From the NCBI GenBank assembly GCA_023150555.1, contig JAKLKQ010000004.1:86698-150697 (forward strand): a stretch of 64,000 bases of DNA, in the 5' to 3' direction. The DNA comes from Planctomycetota bacterium (GTDB taxonomy: Bacteria; Planctomycetota; SZUA-567; H5-PLA8). Both the position numbers and the translations under genes were made by a program. Shown here piece after piece: positions 50,308 through 64,000 of the stretch (within the stretch, counting starts at the first letter, position 1; each line of letters begins with the position of its first letter). The notes under the pieces are model-generated. The model was not told where the DNA came from, did not search any database, and worked only from the letters and a program-made list of their open reading frames with translations.

Positions 50308-52932
50308 CTACTTCTTTGCTTTTTCGTCCAGCACTTCCAGCGCGCGGATGATATAGAGGATCTCCAGGCACTGCGCGCCGTGGATCGAGAAGCCGTTCTT
50401 GCGGTAGATGTACGTTCCGAACTTATTCCAGTCCTCGGCGCTGGCGTACGAAGCCGGCGCCTTCCACTTCTGGTCCTGGAAGCGCTTCAGACCCGGGTGC
50501 ATCCAGAGGCGCTTCTCGAGCAGGCGCTTGAGTTCCGCGTGGCTGGGGTCGAGGTACGCGACGGCGACATAGAGGCTTTCGGGCGAGTGGTACATCGCCT
50601 CGCATCCGTTGGGAAGCTTGGGGCCGCCGTGCATCTTGCCCTGCAGCAGGATCGCGTCGACGGCATTGGGGTCGCCGGTCAGCGCGGCCCATTCGACGCA
50701 CAGATCGTCGCCGCCGTAAGTGAGCCAATAGCCGCCCTGAGGGCCTTCGGCGGCCAGCTCGTAACCGGCGGGCTCGCCGTTCTCGACCTTGAAGAAGACC
50801 CAGCCCTGCTTGGACTGCTTGCCCTGCTCGCCGCAGATCTTCCACAGTTTCACGATGTGCGGGAAGGCGCGCGCCAAGCGGTCTTCGCCGGCGGTGACCC
50901 AGCACCACAGCGCGAGGAAGTGGACGGACGTGTGCTGGTAGTCGTAGCCGATGCCGCCGGTGACGTCGGGGCCGGTCAAATTCAGCATCGAGCGCTGACC
51001 GTGCGAATCGATGCCGTAGCGCAGGGCGTCGAGGCCGACCTGGGGGTCGCCGGTGAGCCAGTAGTACTTGTGCCAGCCGCGGTAGCCGCCCTGGCGCGTG
51101 CTGCCCAGGCCGCGGTGGCGCCAATGGACCTGGTTGTGGCGGTGGTAGTTTCCGGGCGAAGTGTCGCCACCGTAGTGCTCCAGGTCGATGCCGATGGTGT
51201 GATGGACCATGGCGCGGCCCATATCGAGGTAGCGGCGTTCGCCGGTGGCGGCGTAGTGGTAGAAGTACGGTGCCAACGCACGTTCGCCGTTGGACCAACC
51301 CACGCCGCCGTCCATCATCAGGTTGAACTTGCCGCCCTTAGGCGAATCGCACATCGGCAGGTCACCCCAGTTGACGAAGCCATACAGGCCGTTGGCCTCG
51401 TGCATCAGGGGCATGGCGTCGTACATCACGGAGAAGTATTCCTTCGCGAAGTCCCACTTGGAGTCGTCGTAGACGGCGATGTGCCCCAGCGCGCGCGTCT
51501 CGCGGTAGCGCTTGTTGCCGGGCCACGGGTAGAGCGGCTGCTGGTGCGCGCGGGCGACGTCCGCGGCGGGTTCGGCGGCGAAGTCCAGCAGCAATTCGTG
51601 GATCTTGGCGATGCCGGCGGCGCGGCCGTTCATCTCCCCGCCCTTATTGCCCGAGTAGTACAGCGTCAGCTGTTCGCCGAAGTACCAGCTGTGGTTCTCG
51701 ACCTTGCGCAGCGGGGGCTCGCCGTCTTCTTCGTAGCGTAGGTCCAGCGCACGGCCTTCCTTCTCGCCCATAAACTCCACGCGTAGGGTGCCGTCTTCGC
51801 TCGAAGCGAACGCCACCGGCCAGTTCTGCCAGCCCTCGCGCAGAGCGGCCAGGACGCGCGCGCCGCCGCCGGCCACCGCGGCCCAACCGGCGATGCGCTT
51901 GCCGCTCTTGGCTTCCTTGCCCGAGAGCGCCCATTGGTCGTGGGCGAACTGGTTCAACCGCGTGCCCAGCGCGGCCTGTTCGGACGCCTTCGCATCGTCG
52001 CCGCCGAAATGGAACGCGCCGCCCTTGAGGCCAGTGGGGATCGCAATTCCATAGCTCTGCACGAAGTCGGTGTACTCGCTGCCGTTGTAGCCGAAGGTGT
52101 GCTCGACGTAGGCCTGCGTGGCGCCGGCGTATACGCGTACGAAGAGCGACGCCGGATAGCGGAACTCGTCCTTGCCTGCCGACGGCTTGCCCTGGTAGTC
52201 CTTCTCCCAGTGCGTCTTCTGCGTGCCGTAGTGCCCGGTCAGATGCACCGTCGCCTGCACCGGCCCCTGCTCGGTGACTTCGACCTTGTCGATCACCAGC
52301 GCGTGATCGGCAGGTCCCTTGCCCGCCGCATCCTTGGCTACGACGGCCTTGCCGGTGCATGGCCCGTACGTGTTCGCGCTGGCCTTCACGGTGAGGAAGG
52401 CTTCGCCGGCCACGAACGCGAAACTCGCCGCGCCGGTCTCGACGGTGGCGGCGTTCTCGCCGGCCTGCACCTTCAGAGCGGCGGCGGCCTGCGCGACATC
52501 GCTGCCGTACGCGAGCGTGAAACTCTGCGATTCGTTGGGCTTCAGGTCGACGAGGAAATCGAGACAGAGGAAGCGGATGGTGCGTTCGGGCCAATAGGCG
52601 GTCGCCTTGCCCTGCACGGGCACTTCCTTGCCGGCGGCGTCGCGGAGGCGGATCTTCGACGCGTCGGACAACTCGCCGCGGAAGAGCGGCAGGCCGCCGC
52701 GCACGGGCCAGCGCTTGCGCGCGACGCCCGAAGGTTCCTGGACCGTGAAGGCGAGCGTCGCCTTTTTGGCCGCGGGCTGGGGCTGGATGTAAAGCCCCGA
52801 TTCTACGGCGCGCGGGTCGGGCTTCCATGTGATCGTGCCGGCGCCTTCGCCGGCGGACGCGCGCGGCGCGGCCCAAAGCAGCAGCACGGCGGCGGCCAGC
52901 ATCGCGATCAGGGCGGGGCAGGAAGCAGGCAT
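50308..52932 (-). CDS. secreted RIFT-barrel/toroid protein, YetA or exo-rhamnogalacturonan-lyase-like
   Basis: The 874-residue protein has a signal peptide (1-27, ending ASA). An N-terminal beta domain with VRGGLPLFRGELSDASKIRL and ERTIRFLCLDFLVDL is followed by a larger central part rich in aromatic and His motifs (HNQVHWRHRGLG, YGIDSHGQRS, YDYQHTSVHFLALW) that resembles an alpha/alpha toroid. This order matches PcRGLX/YetA-like proteins, some of which are exo-acting pectin lyases. GGAGG lies 8 nt before the ATG. It is tail-to-tail with the anti-sigma gene, so it is probably not in that operon. The activity assignment is tentative. Confidence 0.65.
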   Translation of the reverse strand: MPASCPALIAMLAAAVLLLWAAPRASAGEGAGTITWKPDPRAVESGLYIQPQPAAKKATLAFTVQEPSGVARKRWPVRGGLPLFRGELSDASKIRLRDAAGKEVPVQGKATAYWPERTIRFLCLDFLVDLKPNESQSFTLAYGSDVAQAAAALKVQAGENAATVETGAASFAFVAGEAFLTVKASANTYGPCTGKAVVAKDAAGKGPADHALVIDKVEVTEQGPVQATVHLTGHYGTQKTHWEKDYQGKPSAGKDEFRYPASLFVRVYAGATQAYVEHTFGYNGSEYTDFVQSYGIAIPTGLKGGAFHFGGDDAKASEQAALGTRLNQFAHDQWALSGKEAKSGKRIAGWAAVAGGGARVLAALREGWQNWPVAFASSEDGTLRVEFMGEKEGRALDLRYEEDGEPPLRKVENHSWYFGEQLTLYYSGNKGGEMNGRAAGIAKIHELLLDFAAEPAADVARAHQQPLYPWPGNKRYRETRALGHIAVYDDSKWDFAKEYFSVMYDAMPLMHEANGLYGFVNWGDLPMCDSPKGGKFNLMMDGGVGWSNGERALAPYFYHYAATGERRYLDMGRAMVHHTIGIDLEHYGGDTSPGNYHRHNQVHWRHRGLGSTRQGGYRGWHKYYWLTGDPQVGLDALRYGIDSHGQRSMLNLTGPDVTGGIGYDYQHTSVHFLALWCWVTAGEDRLARAFPHIVKLWKICGEQGKQSKQGWVFFKVENGEPAGYELAAEGPQGGYWLTYGGDDLCVEWAALTGDPNAVDAILLQGKMHGGPKLPNGCEAMYHSPESLYVAVAYLDPSHAELKRLLEKRLWMHPGLKRFQDQKWKAPASYASAEDWNKFGTYIYRKNGFSIHGAQCLEILYIIRALEVLDEKAKK

Positions 52933-53301
52933 GGCATAGGCCTCCGTGGCTTCGGTTCCACCGGCGCCAAGGGTGCGGCGCAGCTCATTCTGGGATACCC
53001 TGTTGCCCGCGTTGGGGGTAGCACTTTTCGATCCTGCTCTGGGAGGATTCGGCGAACAGATGCGGACTGGTTCGCAGGCCTGCGCGAAGTGCTTGGGCCG
53101 AGGTCTCGCCGGAAATGTAACCCTTTATATGAAAATAGGTTGCAAGTTAAATCCAAGCGCGAACTGACCTGGAAAGAAGGGGCTGGGGAGACCAAGATTT
53201 CCTGGGGATTTGGTGAGCCTGCGCGGTTATGTGCCGGTCCTATCTTCTGAGTGCGGCGGTAGGGCCGCGCCGGCCTATCTAACAGAGCAAGGACGACGAC
53301 A
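52933..53301. other. divergent intergenic region
   Basis: This 369-bp stretch separates the RIFT/toroid gene from the 1,920-residue coiled-coil gene. An AT-rich tract (about 53117-53153) contains a minus-strand TTAACT-N15-TATAAA arrangement that could drive the leftward gene with a leader of about 190 nt. For the rightward gene I see no convincing promoter, only AAGGA 8-10 nt before its start. No small gene or hairpin array stands out. Confidence 0.4.
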
Positions 53302-59064
<5,763 letters not shown>

Positions 59065-59102
59065 GCGGCGTGTTGATCGGCGGTAAACGAGGAGCAGACG
59101 TC

Positions 59103-60350
59103 ATGAGAATGCTATGGGTTCTGGGCCTGGCGGCGTTGCTGGCGTTTCCGGCCGGTACGGCGTGGAGCGCGGAAGGCGAGGACGCCCCCAAGGCGGACGA
59201 ACCTGCGCCCTACGGCGAGGACGCCAACAACCTTCCGCTGGAGGTCTTCAAGGAGCTGAAGAACCTGTACGACGCCCTGCGTGGCGCGCAGGCGCCCGAC
59301 GCCCAGAAGATCACCAAGGGCGACGCGAAGAAGGCGCTGGCCCAGCAGGTTCCGGAGAAGAAGGACGCGCTGATCAAGGCGTTGCAGGCCCGGCAGGTGC
59401 TCCACCGCGAGTTCGCCGCGCAGGTACTGGGCACCTGGGAAGATGCTGAAGCCCGCAAGCCCGCGCTGGAATGTCTGCACGAAGCCTTGGCGAAGGACTC
59501 CGACGCCAACGTGCGCCGCGCCATCGCCCGCACCCTGGCTCTGTTCAAGGATGCCAACAGCCGCGACGCGCTGGCCAAGGCCCTCGACGACAAAGACGTC
59601 GGCGTGCGTGCGCTGGCCGTCCAGGCGCTGGGCGAGATCAAGGATCCCGCAGTGAAGGACCGCCTGCTGCGTACTCTCAAGGAAGACGACGACGCGACGA
59701 TTCGCATGCGCGCGGCGATGGCTTTGGGCAAGCTCAACGATAAGTCGACGCTCGACGCACTGATGCAGGCGCTGCAGGACGAGAAGCACCCGATGGTGCA
59801 GCGCGCCATCGCCAAGACCGTGCGCGATATTCGAGGCAAGGATACGCCCGCCACCGAAGGCATCCCGACCAACCAGGAGCAGGGCGGCAAGCTCGCCGAA
59901 ATGGCCAACCGCATGAAGGAAGTGGAGGAGAAGCTGCGCAACGACCGCCACGACCAGGCGGTGCAGGTCGAGCAGAAGAAGATCGAGGACCAGCTGGCGC
60001 AGATGATTGAGGAGATCAAGAAGCAGATGGCCCAGGCCAGCCCCTCGCAGGGCCAGCAGCAGCAACAGTCCCAGGGCCAACAGCCGCAGCAGTCGCAGGG
60101 CCAGCAGGCCGGCAAGCAGCCCAGCAGCCCGCTCAACGACTCAGCCCTCAGCGGACAGGTCCCGCCCGGACACATAGGCCAAGCCGCCGAAGTCACCGGC
60201 GTGAAGGACGCCTGGGCCAACCTGCCGCCGGCGGTCCGCGACGAGATGCTGCAGGTGTACCGCGAAGGCATTCCGCCGCGCTGGAAGAAGCGCCTGGAAG
60301 CCTACTACCTCTCGATCGCTGCCGAGGAAGACAAGAACACCAACAAGTAA
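59103..60350 (+). CDS. secreted HEAT-repeat and coiled-coil protein
   Basis: The 415-residue protein has a signal peptide (1-23, ending WSA). HEAT repeats span about 80-250 (DANVRRAIARTLALFKD, DVGVRALAVQALGEIKD, DATIRMRAAMALGKLND), then a coiled coil runs about 265-315 and a Gln/Ser-rich spacer to about 350. The C-terminal motif WANLPPAVRDEMLQVYREG near 380-398 is one I have seen at the ends of planctomycete secreted proteins. GAGGAG precedes the ATG at 59103. It immediately follows the giant coiled-coil gene and ends at a strong terminator, so the pair is one operon and likely one complex. Confidence 0.82.
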   Translation: MRMLWVLGLAALLAFPAGTAWSAEGEDAPKADEPAPYGEDANNLPLEVFKELKNLYDALRGAQAPDAQKITKGDAKKALAQQVPEKKDALIKALQARQVLHREFAAQVLGTWEDAEARKPALECLHEALAKDSDANVRRAIARTLALFKDANSRDALAKALDDKDVGVRALAVQALGEIKDPAVKDRLLRTLKEDDDATIRMRAAMALGKLNDKSTLDALMQALQDEKHPMVQRAIAKTVRDIRGKDTPATEGIPTNQEQGGKLAEMANRMKEVEEKLRNDRHDQAVQVEQKKIEDQLAQMIEEIKKQMAQASPSQGQQQQQSQGQQPQQSQGQQAGKQPSSPLNDSALSGQVPPGHIGQAAEVTGVKDAWANLPPAVRDEMLQVYREGIPPRWKKRLEAYYLSIAAEEDKNTNK

Positions 60351-60371
60351 TCCTGATTCATAGCGCAATAG

Positions 60372-60403
60372 AAAAGAGGCAGGCCTTTCGGCCTGCCTCT
60401 TTT
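60372..60403. terminator. bidirectional intrinsic terminator
   Basis: A perfect 14-bp stem AAAAGAGGCAGGCC/GGCCTGCCTCTTTT with loop TTTC lies between the convergent HEAT/coiled-coil and sufT genes. Both strands end in a T run, so it serves both operons. Confidence 0.92.
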
Positions 60404-60405
60404 GC

Positions 60406-60981
60406 TTAGAACATGCCAAGTTGCAGGCGTGCGGCGTCGGACATCATGCTCTTGTCCCACGGCGGGTCGAGGACGATCTGCACTTCGGCCTCCTCGACGC
60501 CCGGCAGCGCCTCGATGCGCTTCCGCGCGTCGGCGCGCAGCACGTCGCCCATGCCGCAGCCGGGCGCGGTTAGGCCCATTTTGACCTCCACGCGCCAGCG
60601 TTCGGGCCCGGCGCTGGTCACCTTCGTGTCGAAGATCAGGCCCAGGTCCACTACGTTTACGGGCACTTCGGGGTCGTAGACGGTCTTCAGTTCCGCGGCG
60701 ATGCGCGCGCGCAACTCTTCCTCGGACTTGGGCGCCTGGGCGGGAACGGCGCCGTTCGACTTCGCGGAGGACGGCAGCCCCATGGCGTCGGCGTCGCGGC
60801 CGTCGATGCGCACCATCTGCCCGAAGCCGGTGACGACGGTGAAGGTGCCGCCCAGCGCCTGCGTGATGGTCACGCGGGTGCCGGCGGGCAGGATCAGGGG
60901 CGCGCCGCTGGGGATCTGCACGGCGGGGCAGTCGCGCTTGAGGTCGACGGGGCCTTTGGGAGACGGGTCGGGTGCGGACAT
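60406..60981 (-). CDS. sufT: SufT-type Fe-S assembly factor (MIP18/DUF59)
   Basis: The 191-residue protein has the SufT-specific N-terminal segment DCPAVQIPSGAPLILPAG and ALGGTFTVVTGFGQMVRIDG. The MIP18/DUF59 domain comes next (VYDPEVPVNVVDLGLIFD, MGLTAPGCGMGDVL with the conserved Cys). SufT supports Fe-S cluster maturation in bacteria with high cluster demand. The start at 60981 lies 5 nt after the sufU stop, so the genes are coupled. It is the last gene of the SUF operon. Confidence 0.92.
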   Translation of the reverse strand: MSAPDPSPKGPVDLKRDCPAVQIPSGAPLILPAGTRVTITQALGGTFTVVTGFGQMVRIDGRDADAMGLPSSAKSNGAVPAQAPKSEEELRARIAAELKTVYDPEVPVNVVDLGLIFDTKVTSAGPERWRVEVKMGLTAPGCGMGDVLRADARKRIEALPGVEEAEVQIVLDPPWDKSMMSDAARLQLGMF

Positions 60982-60986
60982 TGCTG

Positions 60987-61439
60987 CTATTCCGTCTTGA
61001 TGGGTTCGCTGGCGCCGGCGAGCGCGGCCTCGGCGGTGCGCCAGGCCAGCGTCGCACACTTCACGCGCACGGGAAACTTGCGAACGCCGGCGAGGGCGTT
61101 GAGCTTGCCCAGCTTCTCGTCCTCGGCGGGCGCGCTTGGGTCGCCGGTCAGCATCGTACAGAAGCGCTCGATCAGGGCCTTGGCGTCGGGCTCGCTCTTG
61201 CCCTTCAGCGCCTGGGTCATCAGGCTGGCGCTGGCAGTGCAGATCGCGCAGCCCTTGCCGTCGAAGTGGACATCCTTCACGCCCTGCCCTTCGACGTCCA
61301 GGTACACCGTGACTTTATCCCCGCAGAGCGGATTATGGCCGCCGGCGACGCGGTTGGCGCCGTCGAGCTTGCCGAAGTTGCGCGGCTTCTTCGAATGCTC
61401 GAAGATGACTTCGCGGTAGAGGTCGTCGAGGTCGGCCAT
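60987..61439 (-). CDS. sufU: SufU-type Fe-S scaffold or sulfur transfer protein
   Basis: The 150-residue protein matches SufU in length and motifs: C39-G-D41 in NPLCGDK, C64-A-I-C67 in GKGCAICTAS, and C128 in VKCATLAW. Together they form the zinc/cluster site. The FCTMLTG-containing stretch between them is the insertion that separates SufU from IscU. SufU normally accepts sulfur from SufS and passes it to SufBCD. Here sufS is not adjacent. It lies 14 nt after sufD and 5 nt before sufT. Confidence 0.93.
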   Translation of the reverse strand: MADLDDLYREVIFEHSKKPRNFGKLDGANRVAGGHNPLCGDKVTVYLDVEGQGVKDVHFDGKGCAICTASASLMTQALKGKSEPDAKALIERFCTMLTGDPSAPAEDEKLGKLNALAGVRKFPVRVKCATLAWRTAEAALAGASEPIKTE

Positions 61440-61453
61440 CGCGCGTGTTCCGC

Positions 61454-62788
61454 CTAGCGGGTCTTCAAGCCGGTTGTGTGGGCCATGCGTTCGTGAACGC
61501 GGCTGGCGATCCATGCGCGCATGGCCTGGTGCTTGATCTCCTTCAGCACGTCCTCGGCGAAGGCAAAGGTCAGGATCCGCAGGGCCTCGGCGCGCCCGAT
61601 GCCGCGGCTGCGCATGTAGAAGACGGCGTCGGCGTCGAGCTGGCCCACGGTTGCGCCGTGTGTGCACTTCACGTCGTCCGCGTAGATCTGCAGCTGGGGT
61701 TTGGTCTGGACCTCGGCGTCCCGCGAGAGCAGAAGGTGCTTGTTGTCCTGCTTGGCGTCGGTCTTCTGCGCGTCCTGGTGAACGAAGATCTTGCCGTTGA
61801 AGACGGCGTTGGACGTGTCGTCCATCACGCCCTTGTAGATCTCGTAGCTGTGGCAGTGCGGCTTGGCGTGGTCGACCAGCGTGTGGTTGTCGACGTGCTG
61901 CGTGCCGTTGGCGATGTAGAAGCCGTTGACGGTGCATTCCACCTGCTCGCCATCCAGCACCGCGTTAATGTCGTTGCGCGTCAGTTCGCCGCCCAGCGTC
62001 ACGTTGTGGTTGGCGAAGTTGGCCTTGCCGGCCAGGCGAGCCTCGATCGACGCGATGTGCGTGGCGCCGGCGCCTTCTTCCTGAAGCTTGGTGTGGTCCA
62101 ACTGCGCGCCTTCGCCCAGCGAAACCTCGGTGACCGTGTTGGTGACGTACGTGCCGCCGGCCAGGGCGGCGTAGTGTTCCAGCACCGTCGCATGGGCGCC
62201 GGCTTCGACGACGAAAAGGTTGCGCGGGTGCGCGAGCTGGCCTTCGCCGCCGCTGGCGATGTGAAGCACGTGGATGGGCGACTCGACCTCCACGTCCTTG
62301 GGCACGTGTAGATAGGCGCCGTCGAGCAGGAAGGCCGTATTCAGCGCCACGAACGGATGGTCGTTCTGGCGCGCGTATTGGGCGAGGTGCGCTCTCAGCG
62401 CCTTATCGTCCGAGGCCAGCGCCGCGTGCAGGCTGGAAAGCGTCACACCCTTGGGCAGGCTGCCGACGTTCGAAAGCGCTTCTGTATAGCGGCCGTCGAC
62501 GAAGACCAGGCGCGCTTCGGCCAGGCCCGGCGGCAGCAGCGCGGCGATGTCCTTAACGGCGAGCGACTTCGCGGGCGCCGGGCGCGTGAAGGCGCGCTTG
62601 GCCAGCGGCGCGACGTTGGTGTAGCGCCACTCCTCGTCCTTTGTGGTCGGGATGCCCAGTTCGGCGGCGCGGGCGCGGGCCTTCTGGCGCAACTCGTGCA
62701 CCCAGCTCTTGCGGGTGCCGTTGCATTCCTTCTCGAAGGCGTCGAAGAGCTTCAGGATCGCGCCGGCGTCTTCTTTCACGGTCTTCAT
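61454..62788 (-). CDS. sufD: SufD, Fe-S cluster assembly subunit
   Basis: The 444-residue protein shows the SufB/D beta-helix and C-terminal helical motif. Diagnostic segments are KDEEWRYTNVAPLAKRAF at the N-terminus, FNGKIFVHQDAQKTDAKQ, DNKHLLLSRDAEV, and DDVKCTHGATVGQLD, in which His377 corresponds to the conserved SufD His used in cluster formation. It joins SufB and SufC2 in the cytosolic scaffold. It is 23 nt after sufC and 14 nt before sufU. Confidence 0.95.
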   Translation of the reverse strand: MKTVKEDAGAILKLFDAFEKECNGTRKSWVHELRQKARARAAELGIPTTKDEEWRYTNVAPLAKRAFTRPAPAKSLAVKDIAALLPPGLAEARLVFVDGRYTEALSNVGSLPKGVTLSSLHAALASDDKALRAHLAQYARQNDHPFVALNTAFLLDGAYLHVPKDVEVESPIHVLHIASGGEGQLAHPRNLFVVEAGAHATVLEHYAALAGGTYVTNTVTEVSLGEGAQLDHTKLQEEGAGATHIASIEARLAGKANFANHNVTLGGELTRNDINAVLDGEQVECTVNGFYIANGTQHVDNHTLVDHAKPHCHSYEIYKGVMDDTSNAVFNGKIFVHQDAQKTDAKQDNKHLLLSRDAEVQTKPQLQIYADDVKCTHGATVGQLDADAVFYMRSRGIGRAEALRILTFAFAEDVLKEIKHQAMRAWIASRVHERMAHTTGLKTR

Positions 62789-62811
62789 CAGCGTGCGTGC
62801 CTCGTTCGTTG

Positions 62812-63573
62812 TCAGACGCCGGCCTTCTCGGCGAGTTCTTCGACCCAGGCGTAGCCCTTTTCTTCCAGTTCGAGGGCCAGCTCCTTGCCGCCGCTGCGGA
62901 CGATCCTGCCGTGGGCGAGTACGTGGACGTAGTCGGGGACGATGTACTCCAGCAGCCGCTGGTAGTGGGTGACGACCAGGATCGCGCGGTCCTTGCCGCG
63001 CAGGCTGTTGACGCCGTCGGCGACGATGCGCAGGGCGTCGATGTCCAGGCCGCTGTCGGTTTCGTCCATGATGGCGAGCTTCGGGTCGAGGACGGCCATC
63101 TGGAAGATCTCGTTGCGCTTCTTTTCGCCGCCGCTGAAGCCTTCGTTGACGCTGCGCTTGAGCAGGCTCTCGTCCATCTTCAGGAGCTTGATCTTCTCCT
63201 TGGTCAGCTCGAGGAACTCCATCGGATCCAGCGGTTCCTGCCCGCGGTGTTCGCGAACGGCGTTCAGCGCCGTGCGCAGGAAGTAACTGTTGCCTACGCC
63301 GGGGATCTCGACGGGGTACTGGAAGGCCAGGAAGATGCCTTCGCGCGCGCGGGCCTCGGGGTCGAGTTCCAGCAGGTCCTTGCCTTCGTAGGTCACGGAA
63401 CCGCCGGTGACCTCGTAAGCCTCGCGGCCGCAAAGCACCTGCGCGAGCGTGCTCTTACCGCTGCCGTTGGGCCCCATGATGGCGTGGACTTCGCCGGCCT
63501 TGATGGAAAGGTTCAGGCCCTTGAGGATCTGCTTGCCTTCGACGCGGGCCTGCAGGTTCTTGATTTCAAGCAT
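62812..63573 (-). CDS. sufC: SufC, ABC-type ATPase of the SufBCD complex
   Basis: The 253-residue ATPase has a Walker A GPNGSGKST (34-42), the family-specific FLAFQYPVEIPGVGN, signature NEGFSGGEKKRNEI, and Walker B LAIMDETDSGLD. AGGAG lies 7 nt before the ATG at 63573. It powers conformational change in SufB-SufD during cluster assembly. It is separated from sufB by 115 nt; CTGACA and TATAGG 15 nt apart in that gap could be an internal promoter, but the match is weak. Confidence 0.95.
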   Translation of the reverse strand: MLEIKNLQARVEGKQILKGLNLSIKAGEVHAIMGPNGSGKSTLAQVLCGREAYEVTGGSVTYEGKDLLELDPEARAREGIFLAFQYPVEIPGVGNSYFLRTALNAVREHRGQEPLDPMEFLELTKEKIKLLKMDESLLKRSVNEGFSGGEKKRNEIFQMAVLDPKLAIMDETDSGLDIDALRIVADGVNSLRGKDRAILVVTHYQRLLEYIVPDYVHVLAHGRIVRSGGKELALELEEKGYAWVEELAEKAGV

Positions 63574-63688
63574 GTCACGGCTCCTGGGTTGACTCATGTT
63601 TCCGGTCTTGTGCTGTCTTCTTTTCCGAAGGTATGCGCCGCAGGCGCTCCTATACTGACCCCTCACTCCTGTCAGCTCGCCCTTGCCG

Positions 63689-64000
63689 TTAACCGACGCT
63701 GCCTTCCAGGCTGATGCCGAGCAGCTTCTGCGCTTCGACGGCGAACTCCATGGGCAGCTCGTTGAAGATCTCCTTGCAGAAGCCGTTGACGATCATCGAG
63801 ACGGCGTTCTCCGTATCGATGCCGCGCTGGTTGCAGTAGAATATCTGGTCCTCGCCGACCTTCGACGTGGTCGCTTCGTGTTCGACGGTGGCCGTGGGGT
63901 TGGCGACTTCGATGTAAGGGAAGGTGTGCGCGCCACAGCGGTCGCCGATCAGCATCGAGTCGCACTGCGAAAAGTTGCGCGCGTTCTCGGCGCCCTTGGT
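63689..64000 (-). CDS. sufB: SufB, C-terminal part, cut by the window edge
   Basis: The last 103 codons of sufB are present. They include [20 protein letters not shown], with the conserved Cys of the de novo cluster site, then [22 protein letters not shown] and [16 protein letters not shown]. The frame is open to the right edge, so the gene continues outside the window, where any SufR operator and perhaps sufS would be found. It ends with TAA at 63689-63691. Confidence 0.95.
   Translation of the reverse strand, partial: TKGAENARNFSQCDSMLIGDRCGAHTFPYIEVANPTATVEHEATTSKVGEDQIFYCNQRGIDTENAVSMIVNGFCKEIFNELPMEFAVEAQKLLGISLEGSVG

Noticed and set aside
60987..61937. 316-codon frame extending SufU upstream into sufD
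   Set aside because: SufU motifs and normal family length start at the ATG at 61439.
61454..63433. 659-codon frame extending SufD upstream through sufC
   Set aside because: Only the part from 62788 matches SufD; the rest is an alternate frame of sufC.

Overview
The window is a G+C-rich bacterial chromosome segment packed with genes on both strands. I could identify no phage, plasmid, CRISPR or intact insertion sequence. The gene content suggests a Planctomycetota or PVC-like lineage, or a similar uncultivated bacterium. The indicators are BatA/VWA membrane proteins, giant Gln/Glu-rich coiled-coil proteins, secreted HEAT-repeat proteins, an ECF sigma factor with a FecR-type anti-sigma factor, an FGly sulfatase, a GH29-type fucosidase, a 3-keto-disaccharide-hydrolase-like protein, Gfo/Idh oxidoreductases and a YetA/RIFT-like lyase candidate. 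This placement is inferred from gene content only; the window holds no rRNA or other phylogenetic marker that I could use.

Layout. 1-7.7 kb: a zinc-ribbon membrane protein, a Rieske fusion protein, a flavin reductase plus VOC pair facing a SufR-like Fe-S regulator across an AT-rich operator region, an RmlD-like reductase, and two secreted STN-domain proteins. 7.8-12.7 kb: a leftward operon (GT-C membrane protein, YraN, PfkB kinase, TatD, MBL hydrolase). 12.9-18.4 kb: an MFS transporter, a PKD protein plus SGNH esterase, then a small lower-G+C patch with palindromic repeats, bracketed by inverted CAGAGG-type repeats. 18.4-25 kb: glycan and peptide catabolism genes (3-keto-disaccharide-hydrolase-like, GH29, Gfo/Idh, clpS-sulfatase-M19 dipeptidase) and a LolA-like secreted protein. 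25-28.7 kb: a large SF2 helicase and a methyltransferase. 28.7-34.4 kb: a polyphosphate island (sixA, CHAD protein, ppx/gppA, ppk1) with a Pho-box-like site before ppk1. 34.5-47.1 kb: an envelope cluster of two VWA membrane proteins, a 1,511-residue membrane coiled-coil protein and a 1,131-residue HEAT protein. 47.1-52.9 kb: a GT9 glycosyltransferase, an ECF sigma/anti-sigma pair and a RIFT/toroid secreted protein. 53.3-60.4 kb: a 1,920-residue coiled-coil protein, clearly a paralog of the first giant, followed by a HEAT/coiled-coil protein. 60.4-64 kb: a leftward SUF operon (sufB partial, sufC, sufD, sufU, sufT) without sufS in the visible part.

How the parts fit together. The strongest candidate for an undescribed system is the pair of giant membrane-anchored coiled-coil proteins. 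Both have the same N-terminal layout (three membrane segments and a matching short motif), and each lies beside secreted HEAT-repeat proteins. One also sits between VWA/BatA-like partners, and the other lies downstream of an ECF sigma/anti-sigma pair. I read them as an envelope mechanical or scaffold system with unknown function. The polyphosphate genes, the Fe-S assembly operon and the SufR-like regulator form recognisable physiological modules around it. Most starts have clear Shine-Dalgarno sequences, but a few genes have a -10-like hexamer 6-9 nt before the start codon, suggesting leaderless transcripts.
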